This document shows positions 48,066 to 58,568 of a stretch of 64,000 nt of DNA, piece after piece; position 1 is the stretch's first letter, and each line of letters opens with the position of its first letter. The translations under genes were made by a program, and so were the position numbers. The notes beneath the pieces are model-generated. The model was not told the DNA's origin, made no database searches, and saw only the letters and a program-made list of their open reading frames with translations. The stretch is from Lytechinus pictus (taxonomy: Eukaryota; Echinodermata; Echinoidea; Temnopleuroida; Toxopneustidae). The stretch covers positions 14,582,217-14,646,216 of the forward strand of contig NC_087261.1 in assembly GCF_037042905.1 (NCBI RefSeq). The letters run 5' to 3'.

Positions 48066-48328
48066 AGGGCCCGGTCTTACAAAGAGTTACGATTGATCCG
48101 ATCAATCGCAACTATGGAAAGCCAGCAAAAATCAACATCTAAAATACATATTTTCTAGAAATGATGTGTAGTCATACATTCACTGTTTTCTTGACAATTC
48201 AGTATGCTTCTCTTTGTTTCCAAAGGACATTGAGCAAATTTCCCTAAGAAAATAATATGACGTTGATGGATTTCCATATACTTGAGATTGATCGGATCAA
48301 TCGTAACTCTTTGTAAGACGGGGCCCTG
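48066..48328. mobile_element. ~260-bp MITE with GGGCCCCGTCTTACAAAGAG ends
   Basis: GGGCCCGGTCTTACAAAGAG and, inverted, GTAACTCTTTGTAAGACGGG define long terminal inverted repeats that also include ATTGATCCGATCAATC. I recall this end sequence as common in marine invertebrate genomes (from memory, not searched). It is in EB1 intron 3. Confidence 0.85.
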
Positions 48329-48427
48329 CAGATCAGCGAGGGCATTAACAGTCACACAAACGAAACCGACTCCAAACCGAATAATGTGTCTACAGCTGGA
48401 AATCTCGTTATTGCTTTGGTTGGTCTG

Positions 48428-48602
48428 AGGAGCGTTCTAGGGGAGGACTTGTCGGACGTTTTTTCCGACAAGTCCTGTTTTATCAGAGAGTTACACTACA
48501 GTAACAGTGCCTCTGAGCCAATCAAAATCAAGGAAAGATGTCAGACCTGACAACTTGTCGGGCGAAAATGTTGATGAAACGCTCCCTTGCAGTTGGTTCT
48601 GC
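48428..48602. mobile_element. GGAGCGTT-ended repeat with internal hairpin
   Basis: GGAGCGTT and AACGCTCC face each other. Inside, GGACTTGTCGGA and TCCGACAAGTCC (48445-48475) form a near-perfect hairpin with a six-base loop, and CTTGTCGGGCGAAAA recurs near the right end. Confidence 0.6.
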
Positions 48603-48737
48603 CCGTGTGACTGTGGCTCAAGAATTACCAATGCAACTCGTGTAAATCTTGTAATGAGATTTTCCAGCATGCCCAAATGCAAGATCGATTCCCAGAAATA
48701 CAACCAACAAGACATGCAACGTGTTAATCAATCATGG

Positions 48738-49000
48738 TGCACTCCAGGCTGAAAATAATACAGGTGTAATACATAAATGAATAGAGTAAAATTCACTGAG
48801 CAAAACGTTGGAAAATTCATCAAAATCTAATATAAGTAACTGAATTATTGAATTTCAAAGCAATATTTTGTGAAAACAGTTAAATGTACACCATTATGAA
48901 ACTGCAATAGGATGCCTGAAAAAGTTATAATCCCACTTTCCTTTTTTTTCATATGTCATGTGTGTATGATCAGTCTCCCTTATAACAAAAGTGTAGTATA
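48738..49000. mobile_element. partial MITE of the 5.86/11.9-kb family
   Basis: CTCCAGGCTGAAAATAAT, GAGCAAAACGTTGGAAAATT and TTGTGAAAACAGTTAA are the arm landmarks of that family; only part of the element is recognisable. Confidence 0.55.
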
Positions 49001-49112
49001 GACTAAATGGAAATTAATCAACTGACTAAGACTAGATGGATAATACTTCAAACAAATGTGGCATTACACTATCTGAGAAGTAGGTCAAGTGGTAATAGTG
49101 GCCTATACTAAC

Positions 49113-49284
49113 CTGGAGCGGTTTTCTTTGGACCTCCTGTTCCTCCGACCGATGCTCCTCCCCTTGCTGCTGCCGCATCATACTCCTGACCGCTGTAATT
49201 CGCATCGAAGAACTTCTTGAACCACTGCGCAAATTCAAAGTTGTCTTGAAACTTCCCATTGACAAGCTTTTGTATAGGAATTAC
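49113..49284 (-). CDS. MAPRE: EB1 exon 3: end of calponin-homology domain
   Basis: Acceptor TCTGTTTTCAG, donor CCAG|GTTAGT, phase 0 to 1. It encodes [36 protein letters not shown] and [12 protein letters not shown]. The KFQDNFEF and [11 protein letters not shown] strings are hallmarks of EB1 calponin-homology domains. Confidence 0.95.
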
Positions 49285-49656
49285 CTGAAAACAGAAATAG
49301 GAAAGAGGATCACACATAAGACTACAGCATCACGATATTGCTTATTTGGATGTACATGTAGATCATTCTTAGTCAAACATTGTCAATTAATGTTCTAATA
49401 AAACTTTTTTTAGCTAAATTAAGAGGAAGACTAAAACAGAATTGATACGGGGAAATATAATAGTGGGTAGGGATGAGCATTATGAGTATTTCCCATTAAG
49501 AAACCTGGTTCAAGTTGAATTGGAGTAGAAATAATGTCTGTATTTTTATAGTATTTTCAAGGCAGATTTGGTGTCCAATCTTGGAGTTGTAGAGAGCACA
49601 CAGAGTTCACTTTAGGAAACAGGATGCCACCAGAGGTGGTGGCAATGTCCAGTCCG

Positions 49657-49843
49657 GGTGGGTGTTTCATAAAGCTGTTCGCAAGTTAAGAGCAACTTTA
49701 AGAGCGACTGGTGAACCTTTTTTGCATGCTAAATAATCACCAATGAACATTTAATTGTGAATATCATTTACCACAAGAAAGGATCACCAGTAGTTCTTAA
49801 AGTCGCTCTTAACTTACGAGCAGCTTTATGAAACGGCCCCCAG
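49657..49843. mobile_element. GTGTTTCATAAAGCTGTTCG MITE, copy 1
   Basis: Left GGGTGTTTCATAAAGCTGTT and right AGCAGCTTTATGAAACGGCC are inverted, and GACTTTAAG/CTTAAAGTC segments mirror each other. Further copies at 50640-50825 and 50963-51720. Confidence 0.8.
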
Positions 49844-50054
49844 GAGTTGTAGACGGCCCACTAATAGTTCATTTTGGGAACCAAGACAACACCAGAGACA
49901 GCGGTTGTATACGATCCAGGAGAACTGGACAGCCCCATAGAGTTCCTTTCTGGGACAAGACGAGCAGGGATTCTGATAAGAAAACCGAAATTTGGCCCGG
50001 ACGGCGGATGTGGAACCAGAGTTTTCCTTCAGAAACATCACTACTCAAGACCAA

Positions 50055-50484
50055 TAGGGGAATTTCACCCTGATGAAAAATTTGTTGTAAAAATACCAGA
50101 AAAAAAAAATCAAAAATATTAGTGAAGGTTCGAGGAAAATCCATCAAAGATTAACAAAATTATTAGGATTTTGAATTTTTTATTAGTGATGTCACATACA
50201 TGTACGAACAGCAGTTATTTCAATATGCATGAATTTCAATCTTTTAATGGTTCATTACTAAAAAATTTCTTCATTCAGGATAAGGAGTGAAATAATTTTC
50301 ATTTCTTTGAGAAAAAGACATATCATTGATTTTTAAAGTCAAGATACATGGGGAGCTGCTTGCATATGACGTAGCAAATCAAAAATTTAAATTCTTTGAT
50401 GGATTTTCCTGAACATTCAGCAATATTTTCAATTATTTTTTTCTGCTATTTTTACAATAAACTATTTGTCAGGGTGAACTTCCC
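50055..50484. mobile_element. AGGGGAATTTCACCCTGA-ended MITE
   Basis: Left AGGGGAATTTCACCCTGAT and right GTCAGGGTGAACTTCCCCT are inverted; GGAAAATCCATCAAAGA and TCTTTGATGGATTTTCC mirror inside. Confidence 0.75.
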
Positions 50485-50639
50485 CTCTATTAAAATCAAC
50501 ACCATCTACGGTATTTTAGAGGAGCCCAGGAAATGCACGCAGGGGCATATATTCAGAACTCAGGTTGAATTTAAACCTTGATCTAAAGTTGTGGTTCAAT
50601 TATGGACAGTCAATTTTGACACAAATCTTTTAACAGTAC

Positions 50640-50825
50640 AGGTGGGTGTTTCATAAAGCTGTTCATATTAAAGTTACGAGTGACTTTACAAACGACTGAT
50701 GATCCTTTCTTGTGGTAAATGGTATCCACCAGGTTTTCATTCGTGTTGATTTTTAACCAATGAAAGGATCACCAGCTGTGTGTAAAGTTATTTGTAACTT
50801 ACGAACGGCATTATGAAACACCCAC
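50640..50825. mobile_element. GTGTTTCATAAAGCTGTTC MITE, copy 2
   Basis: Inverted ends GGTGGGTGTTTCATAAAGCT and GGCATTATGAAACACCCACC with mirrored GATCCTTTCTTGTGG and GAAAGGATCACC. Confidence 0.8.
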
Positions 50826-50826
50826 C

Positions 50827-50962
50827 TGGGTCCCGTAACACAAAGGTTAGCGATTATTTGTACGCTTGATTTTCACGATTCATTGTACATTGTAGTCAAC
50901 GCAATCAATCATAGAAAATTGTTGTACGATCATTGCTAAGCTTTGCGTTACGGGACCCAGGT
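50827..50962. mobile_element. GGGTCCCGTAACACAAAGG MITE
   Basis: Ends TGGGTCCCGTAACACAAAGG and AAGCTTTGCGTTACGGGACC are inverted, about 136 bp in all, directly abutting copies 2 and 3 of the previous MITE family. Confidence 0.8.
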
Positions 50963-51720
50963 GGATATTTCATAAAGCTGTTCGTAATTTAAGAGTGACT
51001 TTAAGAACGACTGGTGATCCTTTCTTGTGGTAAATGGTATATTCATTGGCGATGGTTAAGCGCGTAAGGTTCACCACTGACCAGTCATTCTTAAAGTCGC
51101 TCTTAACTTAAAGGAGAATGAAACCCTTGAAACCAGCTGAATCCATATCAAAGAGAAAAATCAAAGAAACATATTGTTGAAAGTTTGAGGAAGATTGAAT
51201 GAATAATAAGAAAGTTATGATCATTTGAATATTGAGATCACTAATGCCATGTAGATCCTCCCATTGGCAATGCGACCAAGATCTGTGATGTCACACACGT
51301 ACAACTCCCTCATTACTTTAGTACTTATTTCACTTATATTCTCACTTTTATAGAGTCTATCACAAGGTGAGGTGTTCTCTTTATGAGAGGACAAGTACAG
51401 AGGTTTCACAACATTATATCATTGATGAATTGTTTGTCATATGATTAGAATGAGCAAAAAGAGATGTTTTGGGGTATATTTTCAGTGTCCAAAAGGGGAG
51501 AGTTGTTCATCTGTGACATCATAGATCTTGGTCGCATTGCCAATGGGAGGATCTCCATAGCATTAGTGATCTCGACATTCAAATGCTCATAACTCTTCTA
51601 TTGCTAGTCCTATTTTACTCAAACTTTTGTTGATCTTATTCTTTGAGTTTTCTGCTTTCACAAAAGCTAACTTGCTCCAAGAGTTTCATTCTCCTTTAAG
51701 AACAGCTTTATGAAACACCA
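50963..51720. mobile_element. GTTTCATAAAGCTGTTCG MITE copy 3, split by a TTAA-type MITE
   Basis: The left part ends CGCTCTTAACTTAA (about 51111) and the right part resumes TTAAGAACAGCTTTATGAAA (about 51696). The join restores the CTTAACTTAAGAACAG order seen in copy 1. Confidence 0.8.
51113..51696. mobile_element. TTAA-flanked palindromic MITE (AGGAGAATGAAAC ends)
   Basis: AGGAGAATGAAACCCTTG and, inverted, AGAGTTTCATTCTCCT bound it, with TTAA on both sides as piggyBac-type duplication. Long mirrored arms include CCTCCCATTGGCAATGCGAC and GTCGCATTGCCAATGGGAGG. Confidence 0.85.
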
Positions 51721-51965
51721 ACCAGGTTTGAGTCATCAGCTCAACTCTTACTCAGGTCATTCATAACTGTCTGGGAATAATAACTAAAATCAGTTTTCTT
51801 CACCATTGCAGCATGATCAAAGAGCATTGTAATCATAAGAAACATACAATGTTAACAAAATGTTGACATTTTGACTTCCCATCATTTTAACAGTATGGCC
51901 TATTTTAATCAGACTCCATGATACTAGCCAGGATCTCTAATGACAGAAAATAAAAAGAAAATGTC

Positions 51966-52130
51966 TGGGCCCAGTTGCATAAAAGTAATATCATCATGGT
52001 AACTTTGTCATGCAATCGTAACGTGCACGGAAGCCTTGATTTTGATTGGCCGTTGATCAGTGTTACCACGTGGTAGTTACCATTGAATGGCGAACTTTTT
52101 ATCAATAACAACTTTTATGCAATGGGACCT
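51966..52130. mobile_element. GGGCCCAGTTGCATAAAAG MITE beside EB1 exon 2
   Basis: Left GGGCCCAGTTGCATAAAAGT and right ACTTTTATGCAATGGGACC are inverted. The right end lies within about ten bases of the EB1 exon 2 donor site at 52139. Confidence 0.75.
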
Positions 52131-52139
52131 TGGTCTTAC

Positions 52140-52285
52140 CTTGTCTACCCCGCATTTCTTGAAAGCTTTCTGTAGCATCTTGAAGTTTTCAATAAACTGA
52201 TGCTCCTGCTTTGCATCAAACCTCACTTTCTTCAATGCGACACAGTTCTCAAAAAGCATGTCCATGAACTGGCAATACGCAGCCC
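52140..52285 (-). CDS. MAPRE: EB1 exon 2: calponin-homology domain core
   Basis: Acceptor CATTTACAG, donor AAG|GTAAGA, phase 1 to 0. It encodes GAAYCQFMDMLFENCVALKK, then VRFDAKQEHQFIENFKMLQ and KAFKKCGVDK, matching the EB1 family region that contacts the microtubule lattice. Confidence 0.95.
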
Positions 52286-52539
52286 CTGTAAATGAGATGG
52301 GAGAGATAAGATTGAAATGAATTCATTTTGAATAGAATCAAGTCTGTAACACATACAACTATGTAATATTGTTATTTTCTCTCTATGTTATTGGACTATT
52401 CTTTGCTTAATTGAATATATTTAGTCTCTGATGTCATCACTTTAATTCAATTGTGCCAAATTAATCTTATATATACATTTTATTATTGATGAAAATATAT
52501 TAATGTTGACATTAAAAAGCTGTACAAGTTAACACTTAC

Positions 52540-52686
52540 CATTACAGAGATTCTCCACCTTTGAGATGTTCATTTGCAAACTGTCATTGACCCATCTAAC
52601 CATATCATGTCTGCTGATGTTTTCAGTAGTCACTGATGTTGATATAACATTGACAGCCATTTTGTATGAACAAATTAATCACAGGT
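52540..52686 (-). CDS. MAPRE: EB1 exon 1 of the coding region
   Basis: The acceptor TTTTTTTTTTGCAG (ending 52687) precedes a 26-nt leader; ATG is at 52660. It encodes [20 protein letters not shown] and [20 protein letters not shown], ending in phase 1 at AATG|GTAAGT. MAVNV at the start is the invariant family N-terminus, which fixes the start codon. Confidence 0.95.
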
Positions 52687-53189
52687 CTGCAAAAAAAAAA
52701 ACAAGACGAAGAAGAGGTTACAAAGCAGAAAATAATTTTGCCTTACAAATCTGAATAGCATTTTTGGTCAAAAGAGAAAAGCTCTCAGCTAATAAAGTAA
52801 TGTACAGTCCCATGTATTAAATATGCTATACAAAAGACTTAATACATAGCAGTCTTTCAAAAATGTGGAGCAAATAGCAATGCGATACCAGGAAAATTAT
52901 TCCCTGCAAAGACATACTACAATGTAAGAGGTAAACAGGTGTCATTTTCAACTACACTCACATGAAGTATTTTGATTCTTTTTCCTCTCCGTTAATGGTA
53001 TAAGAGAGGGAAGGCTCACAAAAATTGTAATGTATAACATTCCGTGGTTGAAACATAAATTCATAATGGAAGGACTGGAAGCACACATAAGTGCCAAAAG
53101 AAATGGAAACAGCAATGCTCAATATCCAGGACCACCCAAGGCATGTCCTTGGATCAGTTGGATGTCCTAGACTGGCCTCCATGGATGAT

Positions 53190-53430
53190 TTCAAGTATGG
53201 TGTTGAAATCTGGGGTGGGTGTTGTGACAACACCAACACCAGCCACAACAACGTACTTGAAATCAAGCTGGTGTTGGGATTGACCTCGGAAAAAATGATG
53301 TATTTCTGGCAGTTCGTGTTGAAGGCTGGTGTTGACGATCTACGTGTAATTTCCCCATTTACCAACACCAACCTCCAGGGATTGGGAAAATCGTGATTTC
53401 AAGTTCGGTGTTGGCAATCTCGAGCTAGCG
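53190..53430. repeat. AACACCA/TGGTGTTG-rich repeat
   Basis: TTCAAGTATGGTGTTG, CAACACCAACACCAGCC, AAGCTGGTGTTGG, GGCTGGTGTTGACG and ACCAACACCAACC alternate in both orientations over about 240 bases. No gene supported. Confidence 0.6.
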
Positions 53431-53889
53431 AAACAGGCGGCGAACACGATGAAACATCCCTGTAAAATTAGCTTTTACAGAAATATGAGTACAAATCATT
53501 TGAGCATCATATTTTGATAAATAACTAGAGATGCTCGGCGGGTGGCGCAGCCGAGCACATGTATCCCCCACGTCATCCGTCATTGCGATATATAGAGCTC
53601 ACACAGAAATTTGACAAATAAATACAATCATCATGGCGACAATGACCCTGCCCACATTTTGCCTGTGGGTACCAAATTTGATGACAATAATATGACGTAG
53701 CAGCGTGACTCTGCAGAACCTAAAGTATTGTCCAGTATCACCTGTTGGGGAATACAATTATAGAGTAATCTGGATATATTTAGTAAACCTAACCCTAAGA
53801 CCCCCACCAAAAATGATAGGCATCTTCGCTTCACCTTCTAATATTGCCCCTGTGTGCCAACTGTTATGACAAACTGGAAAAAAGCAGAT

Positions 53890-54120
53890 CATTTACAGGT
53901 TTTACCAAATTTTCCACAAAAATATGTTTCTCCTTTTCTTTCATCCCCTTCACTAACCTGATTGGTCTTCTCTACTCGCTAATGCCCCTTTTGTCTCCTT
54001 GTTTCTAGTGTTGCTGTAGCTTGTCTGTGGTCTATATTATGGTTGTTCCACTTTATATGTTTGTCATTTTGCCTCCGACAAAGATTCTGCTAGGATCGAA
54101 AGCTTAGGCCCCTTTTGACT
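53890..54120. repeat. possible retroelement 3' tail
   Basis: The string CCTCCGACAAAGATTCTGCT followed by AGGATCGAAAGCTT resembles 3' ends that follow some non-LTR or Penelope-like elements. No coding part is attached, so this is tentative. Confidence 0.3.
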
Positions 54121-54130
54121 TTCTAAAAAT

Positions 54131-54516
54131 ATGTTTACCATGGCAACGATGTCTCTGCCCACACCAAAATCAATAGGCAGCTTTGCTTTATGGACCTTCA
54201 TGCCACATTTGAAGATGATCGGAGAAGAAATGCAGCTGGTAGAGCGCTCACAAGGACATCTCTGCTATTTCCACAAAAACTCGTTACCATGGCAACGATG
54301 TCTCCGCCCACACTAAAATCAATAGGCGGCTTTGCTTTACCATAATGGACCTTCATGCCACATTTGACGATGATCGGAGAAGAAATGCAGCTGGTAGAGC
54401 GCTCACAAGGACATCTCTGCTATTTCCACAAAAACTTGTTACCATGGCAACGATGTCTCCGCCCACACTAAAATCAATAGGCGGCTTTGCTTTACCATAA
54501 TGGACCTTCATGCCAC
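54131..54516 (+). repeat. tandem array of ~150-bp units, left part
   Basis: Two full units and part of a third share GTTACCATGGCAACGATGTC, CCGCCCACAC, ATCAATAGGCGGCTTTGC, ATGGACCTTCATGCCACA and GATGATCGGAGAAGAAATGC. The third unit stops at CTTCATGCCAC, where LINE sequence begins. The array resumes at 62821. Confidence 0.85.
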
Positions 54517-55268
54517 TTTTCCTACCTGACCCTGATGATTCTGGTATTGATAAAGAACAGGGCCATCCTCTATCGGTGATTTGTGATGTATGTAAAACTT
54601 ATTATCATCGACAATGCAGTGGCCTATCAGATGAAATTTTTGAGATCATCAGCAAATTTGGCACGCAGGGCACTCGAGACATACCATGGCATTGTTCGAT
54701 CTGTAAGAAGTATGCTCAAGTGATGTTTGATGAGATGATTGATTTAAAAAGAAGGCAAGATTTGTTAGAAAGAGAATTCAATCAAGTCAAAGAAAAGCTG
54801 AAAAGTGTTGGCGAACTCGGGCCAACAGTGGTGAGTGAAGATGACCCAAACCTCTATAGCGCCGTAAAGGAAGTAATGGAACAAGATAAAAGACAGAAGA
54901 ATATTGTATTTACCAATATGGCTGATGTCACGGCTACAAGTACGCAGAAAGCTGTATTGAAAGCCACCAAAGACCTATTTCAAGGCAAACTCCAAGTAAG
55001 CTCTAGTGATATTGAGAAAGCCGAAACCATTGTCACAGAAAAAGGAGTTCTAGTAAAGGTACAGATGAAAAACTTAAAAGCTAAGAAAACGGCACTCTCT
55101 AATGCAAAACTCCTGCAACACGATGAGGTGTCAAAAAATGTATACCTGAAGCCAGACCTGACTTACAAACAGCGATGCAAAGAAGCCAAATTAAGACTAG
55201 AACTGAAGCGTCGGAGGGAAATGGGAGAGAGGAATCTGAGGATAGTGAGGGGAAAATCATGGAAATAG
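54517..55268 (+). pseudogene. LINE ORF1 remnant: truncated PHD-like finger plus coiled coil
   Basis: The frame enters mid-protein with ICDVCKTYYHRQCSGL and later WHCSICKK, i.e. the last three Cys/His pairs of a PHD-type finger. The first Cys pair is missing, so the element is truncated at its 5' end. A helical stretch (LKRRQDLLEREFNQVKEKLK) and a basic C-terminal region follow. CR1/L2-type elements in invertebrates carry ORF1 proteins of this kind, which act as nucleic-acid binding chaperones. Confidence 0.75.
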
Positions 55269-55568
55269 ACCCCCCTCCAGTAAAGGAACTGAAGTAAACA
55301 CTTCAATACTAAGCACCACTGTATATAGCGCACCATTAAAGCACAATGAAGCAAATTTTTTAATTGATCCAAGAACTTCAGAGGTAAACCACCATGGAGA
55401 GGATCCACTAGATTATGAGTTATCCAAGTTCTCAAGGAAACAAGAAGCAATCAAAGACAACCAACCAGAAAAGCACAAGAACTTTTATAATGACATGGAT
55501 CATAACTCCCAAAATAAAGCAAGTATTACAGTAAACCAAACATTAAAGGAAATGTCACTAGAAAGAAG

Positions 55569-57250
55569 TTGAAATGCATATTAACAAATGCCCAAAGCAT
55601 CGTCAACAAAAGAGACGAACTACAGAGTACTGTATACCAAGAAGAGCCAGATATAATAAGCATTGTAGAGACATGGCTAAATAGTAAGATATCAGATGCT
55701 GAGATACAAATTCCCGGTTATCAAGCCACTCGACTAGATAGGCAAAACAGACCACATGGAGGTGTTCTATTGTACACCAAGGAAGGAATAGAAGTACAAC
55801 AAAGGACAGATTCTGAGCTAAATATCTACGACGAAGCACTATGGTGTGATATCACTAGCCAAGGCACAGAACTAGATTTGTTAATTGGTATTGTGTACAG
55901 AAGCCCCAACAATACAAATGAAGAGAACGACAACTTAAACAAAGCCTTATGCCTGCTAAATAAAGTACAGAAAGACATCTTGATTATGGGCGACTTTAAT
56001 TATCGTGATATTAATTGGGAAACGATGCAAGCAGGCTCAGGCAAGTCAGAAGCTTTTTTGGATGTTATTATGGACAACCTGTGGACTCAACATGTGTCCG
56101 CACCGACGAGACAAGAATCACTCCTGGACCTTGTGATTATATCAAACCCTTGTGCAATCCATGAAGTTGAAATCATAGCACACTTGGGAAATAGTGACCA
56201 TAATATGCTACGATGGGATACAAACTACTACGTAAATCAGAATGACACTGTACCTAAACGAGACTTCAAATCTGCCAACTTTGATGCAATCAGATGTAAA
56301 TTAGAAGAGATTGATTGGAATAACAAACTAAACAACAAATCAGCTGATCAGGCATGGAATGAAACTAAGGCTGTGCTTCATCGGCTAATATATGACTATG
56401 TACCTACAAAACAACAACGCAAAAAGAAGAAGACGCTGTGGCTCACGAGGAGAGCACAGAAATTGATTCGTCGCAAACACAGAGCATGGAAGCGATATAA
56501 ATCCCAGAAGACAACTCAAAGATTTGAGCACTATAAGCAGTGCCAGAAAGAGGCAAAGCATGAAGTAGAAGTAGCCAAAAGAAGCTTTGAGAAAAGACTA
56601 GCTGAGAATATAAAGGAAGATACTAAAAGCTTCTATGCATATGTGAGGACGAAACAGAAGGTAAAGGATTCCGTCGGGCCTCTTAAGAATGAAGCTGGCA
56701 AAACAATTAACCCAGGAGTTGATACAGCTAACGCCCTCAACAACTATTTTGTGACGGTGTTTGCAGATGAGAAAAATGAAGCACCCTTTCCTGAAACAAT
56801 ATTTCAAGGACCTAATGACATGTTTCTCAAAGACTTCTCGATAACCGATGAATGTGTCAGAAAGAAATTGGAAGCGCTTGATCCAACAAAGGCTGCTGGA
56901 CCAGATGAGATACCTCCAGTCGTTCTCACGACTATGGCAAGCCAACTATGTGTACCCCTAGCCTACATATTCAACAAATCCTTAAAAGAAGGAATAGTGC
57001 CTCCAGATTGGAAACTTGCCCGTGTTATCCCAATCTTTAAAAAAGGATCAAGGTCTAAGCCTAACAACTATAGACCAATCAGCCTAACTTCAACAGCTGG
57101 GAAAGTTATGGAAAGCATAGTTAGAGACAAGATTACTGAGCACGTTGAGAAACACAACCTTATCTATGACACTCAATATGGCTTCACCAAAGGAAGGTCA
57201 ACAACAACGAATTTGCTGGAGTATCTCAAAATCATCACAAAGAGTCAACG
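55569..57250 (+). pseudogene. LINE ORF2, part 1: APE endonuclease and start of reverse transcriptase
   Basis: The endonuclease shows LTNAQSIVNKRDEL, ETWLNS, HGGVLLY, IVYRSPN, MGDFNYRDINWE, LDLVII and NSDHNM, the catalytic motif set. The reverse transcriptase starts with KAAGPDEIPPVVL, RVIPIFKKGS and NYRPISLTS. A frameshift near 57245 moves the continuation to another frame. Confidence 0.9.
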
Positions 57251-57680
57251 AGGGTACGCCAGTTGATGTCGTATACCTCGATCTAGCAAAAGCGTTTGAC
57301 ACCGTACCACACAAAAGACTAATCAGGAAAATTGAAGCATATGGGATTGGTGGTAAGTTACTACAATGGATCAAATGTTGGCTCAGTGATCGTAAACAAA
57401 GAGTTAGTACACAGCGAGCAGAATCTGATTGGAGGGAAGTTACCAGCCCCGTTGTTCAAGGCTCTGTGCTGGGCCCACTCTGTTTTTTGATGTATGTAAA
57501 TGATATGGATATTGGAATAAAAAATGGCTCAAAAATCAGCAAATTTGCAGATGATACCAAGCTTATACATGCCGTACAAACTGACGAAGACATACAAGGT
57601 ATGCAACAGTCGATCAATCACCTCGATAGATGGGCAGCAAAATGGCTGATGAGATTCAACATAGACAAGTGTGCAGTTTA
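57245..57680 (+). pseudogene. LINE ORF2, part 2: reverse-transcriptase palm
   Basis: It contains VDVVYLDLAKAFDTVPHKRL, WIKCWLSDRKQRV, VVQGSVLGPLCF and the catalytic FADDTKL, typical of CR1/L2-clade (Jockey superfamily) enzymes. It is out of frame with part 1 and with the next part (shift near 57675). Confidence 0.9.
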
Positions 57681-57947
57681 CATTTTGGATCCAACAACCC
57701 TCACCAAGTGTATTCACTGAATGGCTCTGCAATAAAAGAAACAGTCGAAGAGAAAGATCTCGGGATTCTTGTCAATAAATCACTAAAAGTTGCTTCCCAA
57801 TGTGCAGCAGCGGCCAAGAGAGGCAATATGGTACTAGGGATGATCAAACGCAACTTTACATTTAAAAACAGACAAGTGATCCTGAAACTGTACAAATCGC
57901 TGGTACGTCCACACTTGGACTATGCAATGCAGACTTGGAATCCATAG
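57660..57947 (+). pseudogene. LINE ORF2, part 3: thumb region
   Basis: NGSAIKETVEEKDLGILV and KLYKSLVRPHLDYAMQTWNP are the conserved post-palm segments. A stop at 57947 and another shift follow. Confidence 0.85.
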
Positions 57948-57949
57948 GT

Positions 57950-58339
57950 CTAGCAAAGGACAAACAAATACTGGAGAAGGTCCAAGCAAGAGCTACAAAA
58001 ATGATCCCTGATATCCATGATCTATCCTATGAAGACAGGCTTGCCAGATTAAACCTCACTACGTTAGAAAGGAGGAGAGAAAGGGGAGACCTCATTCAAA
58101 CATACCCAATCATGACACAAATGGACAAATCAAACCCGGACAATTATTTCCAGAGAGTAGAGTGTGCCAGAACAAGTGGACACTCTCTTAAATTTTCCAA
58201 GCAACGATCTAGACTGGATATACGGAAACACTTCTTTAGCCAAAGGGTTGTCAATCAATGGAATAAACTCCCACAGTCCACAGTTAATGCACCAACACTC
58301 CTGCAATTTAAGATACAATTATCAAAATTGGGTTTTTAA
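57950..58339 (+). pseudogene. LINE ORF2, part 4: C-terminal region
   Basis: KDKQILEKVQARATKMIP, RRRERGDLIQTY and FFSQRVVNQWNKLPQST are the C-terminal signature of CR1/L2-type ORF2, ending at TAA 58339. Three frame breaks in all make the copy inactive. Confidence 0.85.
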
Positions 58340-58370
58340 ATGGGCTCTTAGAGCCTCCTTAACCCTGCCA

Positions 58371-58568
58371 CACTCATCTGTACAGGCTTGTTATAATCAC
58401 TCGGGTCGCGTTCGCGTTCGAAATCACTCGGGTTTTGGATTTTTGGCGATTTTTTTTATTTCGATGCGATTTTTTTTTTCTAACGGTGTCTTCAATGGGA
58501 CAAACACGCTGGGAAAATAAAATGAAATTCAAATTCTAGTTTCGTTTTAAGCCGGCAAGTGCCCTAAA
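58371..58568 (+). mobile_element. LINE 3' UTR, left arm
   Basis: CACTCGGGTCGCGTTCGCG, GATTTTTGGCGATTTTTT, GGACAAACACGCTGGGAAAA and AATAAAATGAAATTC follow ORF2. The same sequence appears inverted at 62531-62750. Confidence 0.8.

Noticed and set aside
53958..54120. Penelope-like element call
   Set aside because: Only a suggestive 3' string is present; no reverse transcriptase or GIY-YIG coding part nearby.
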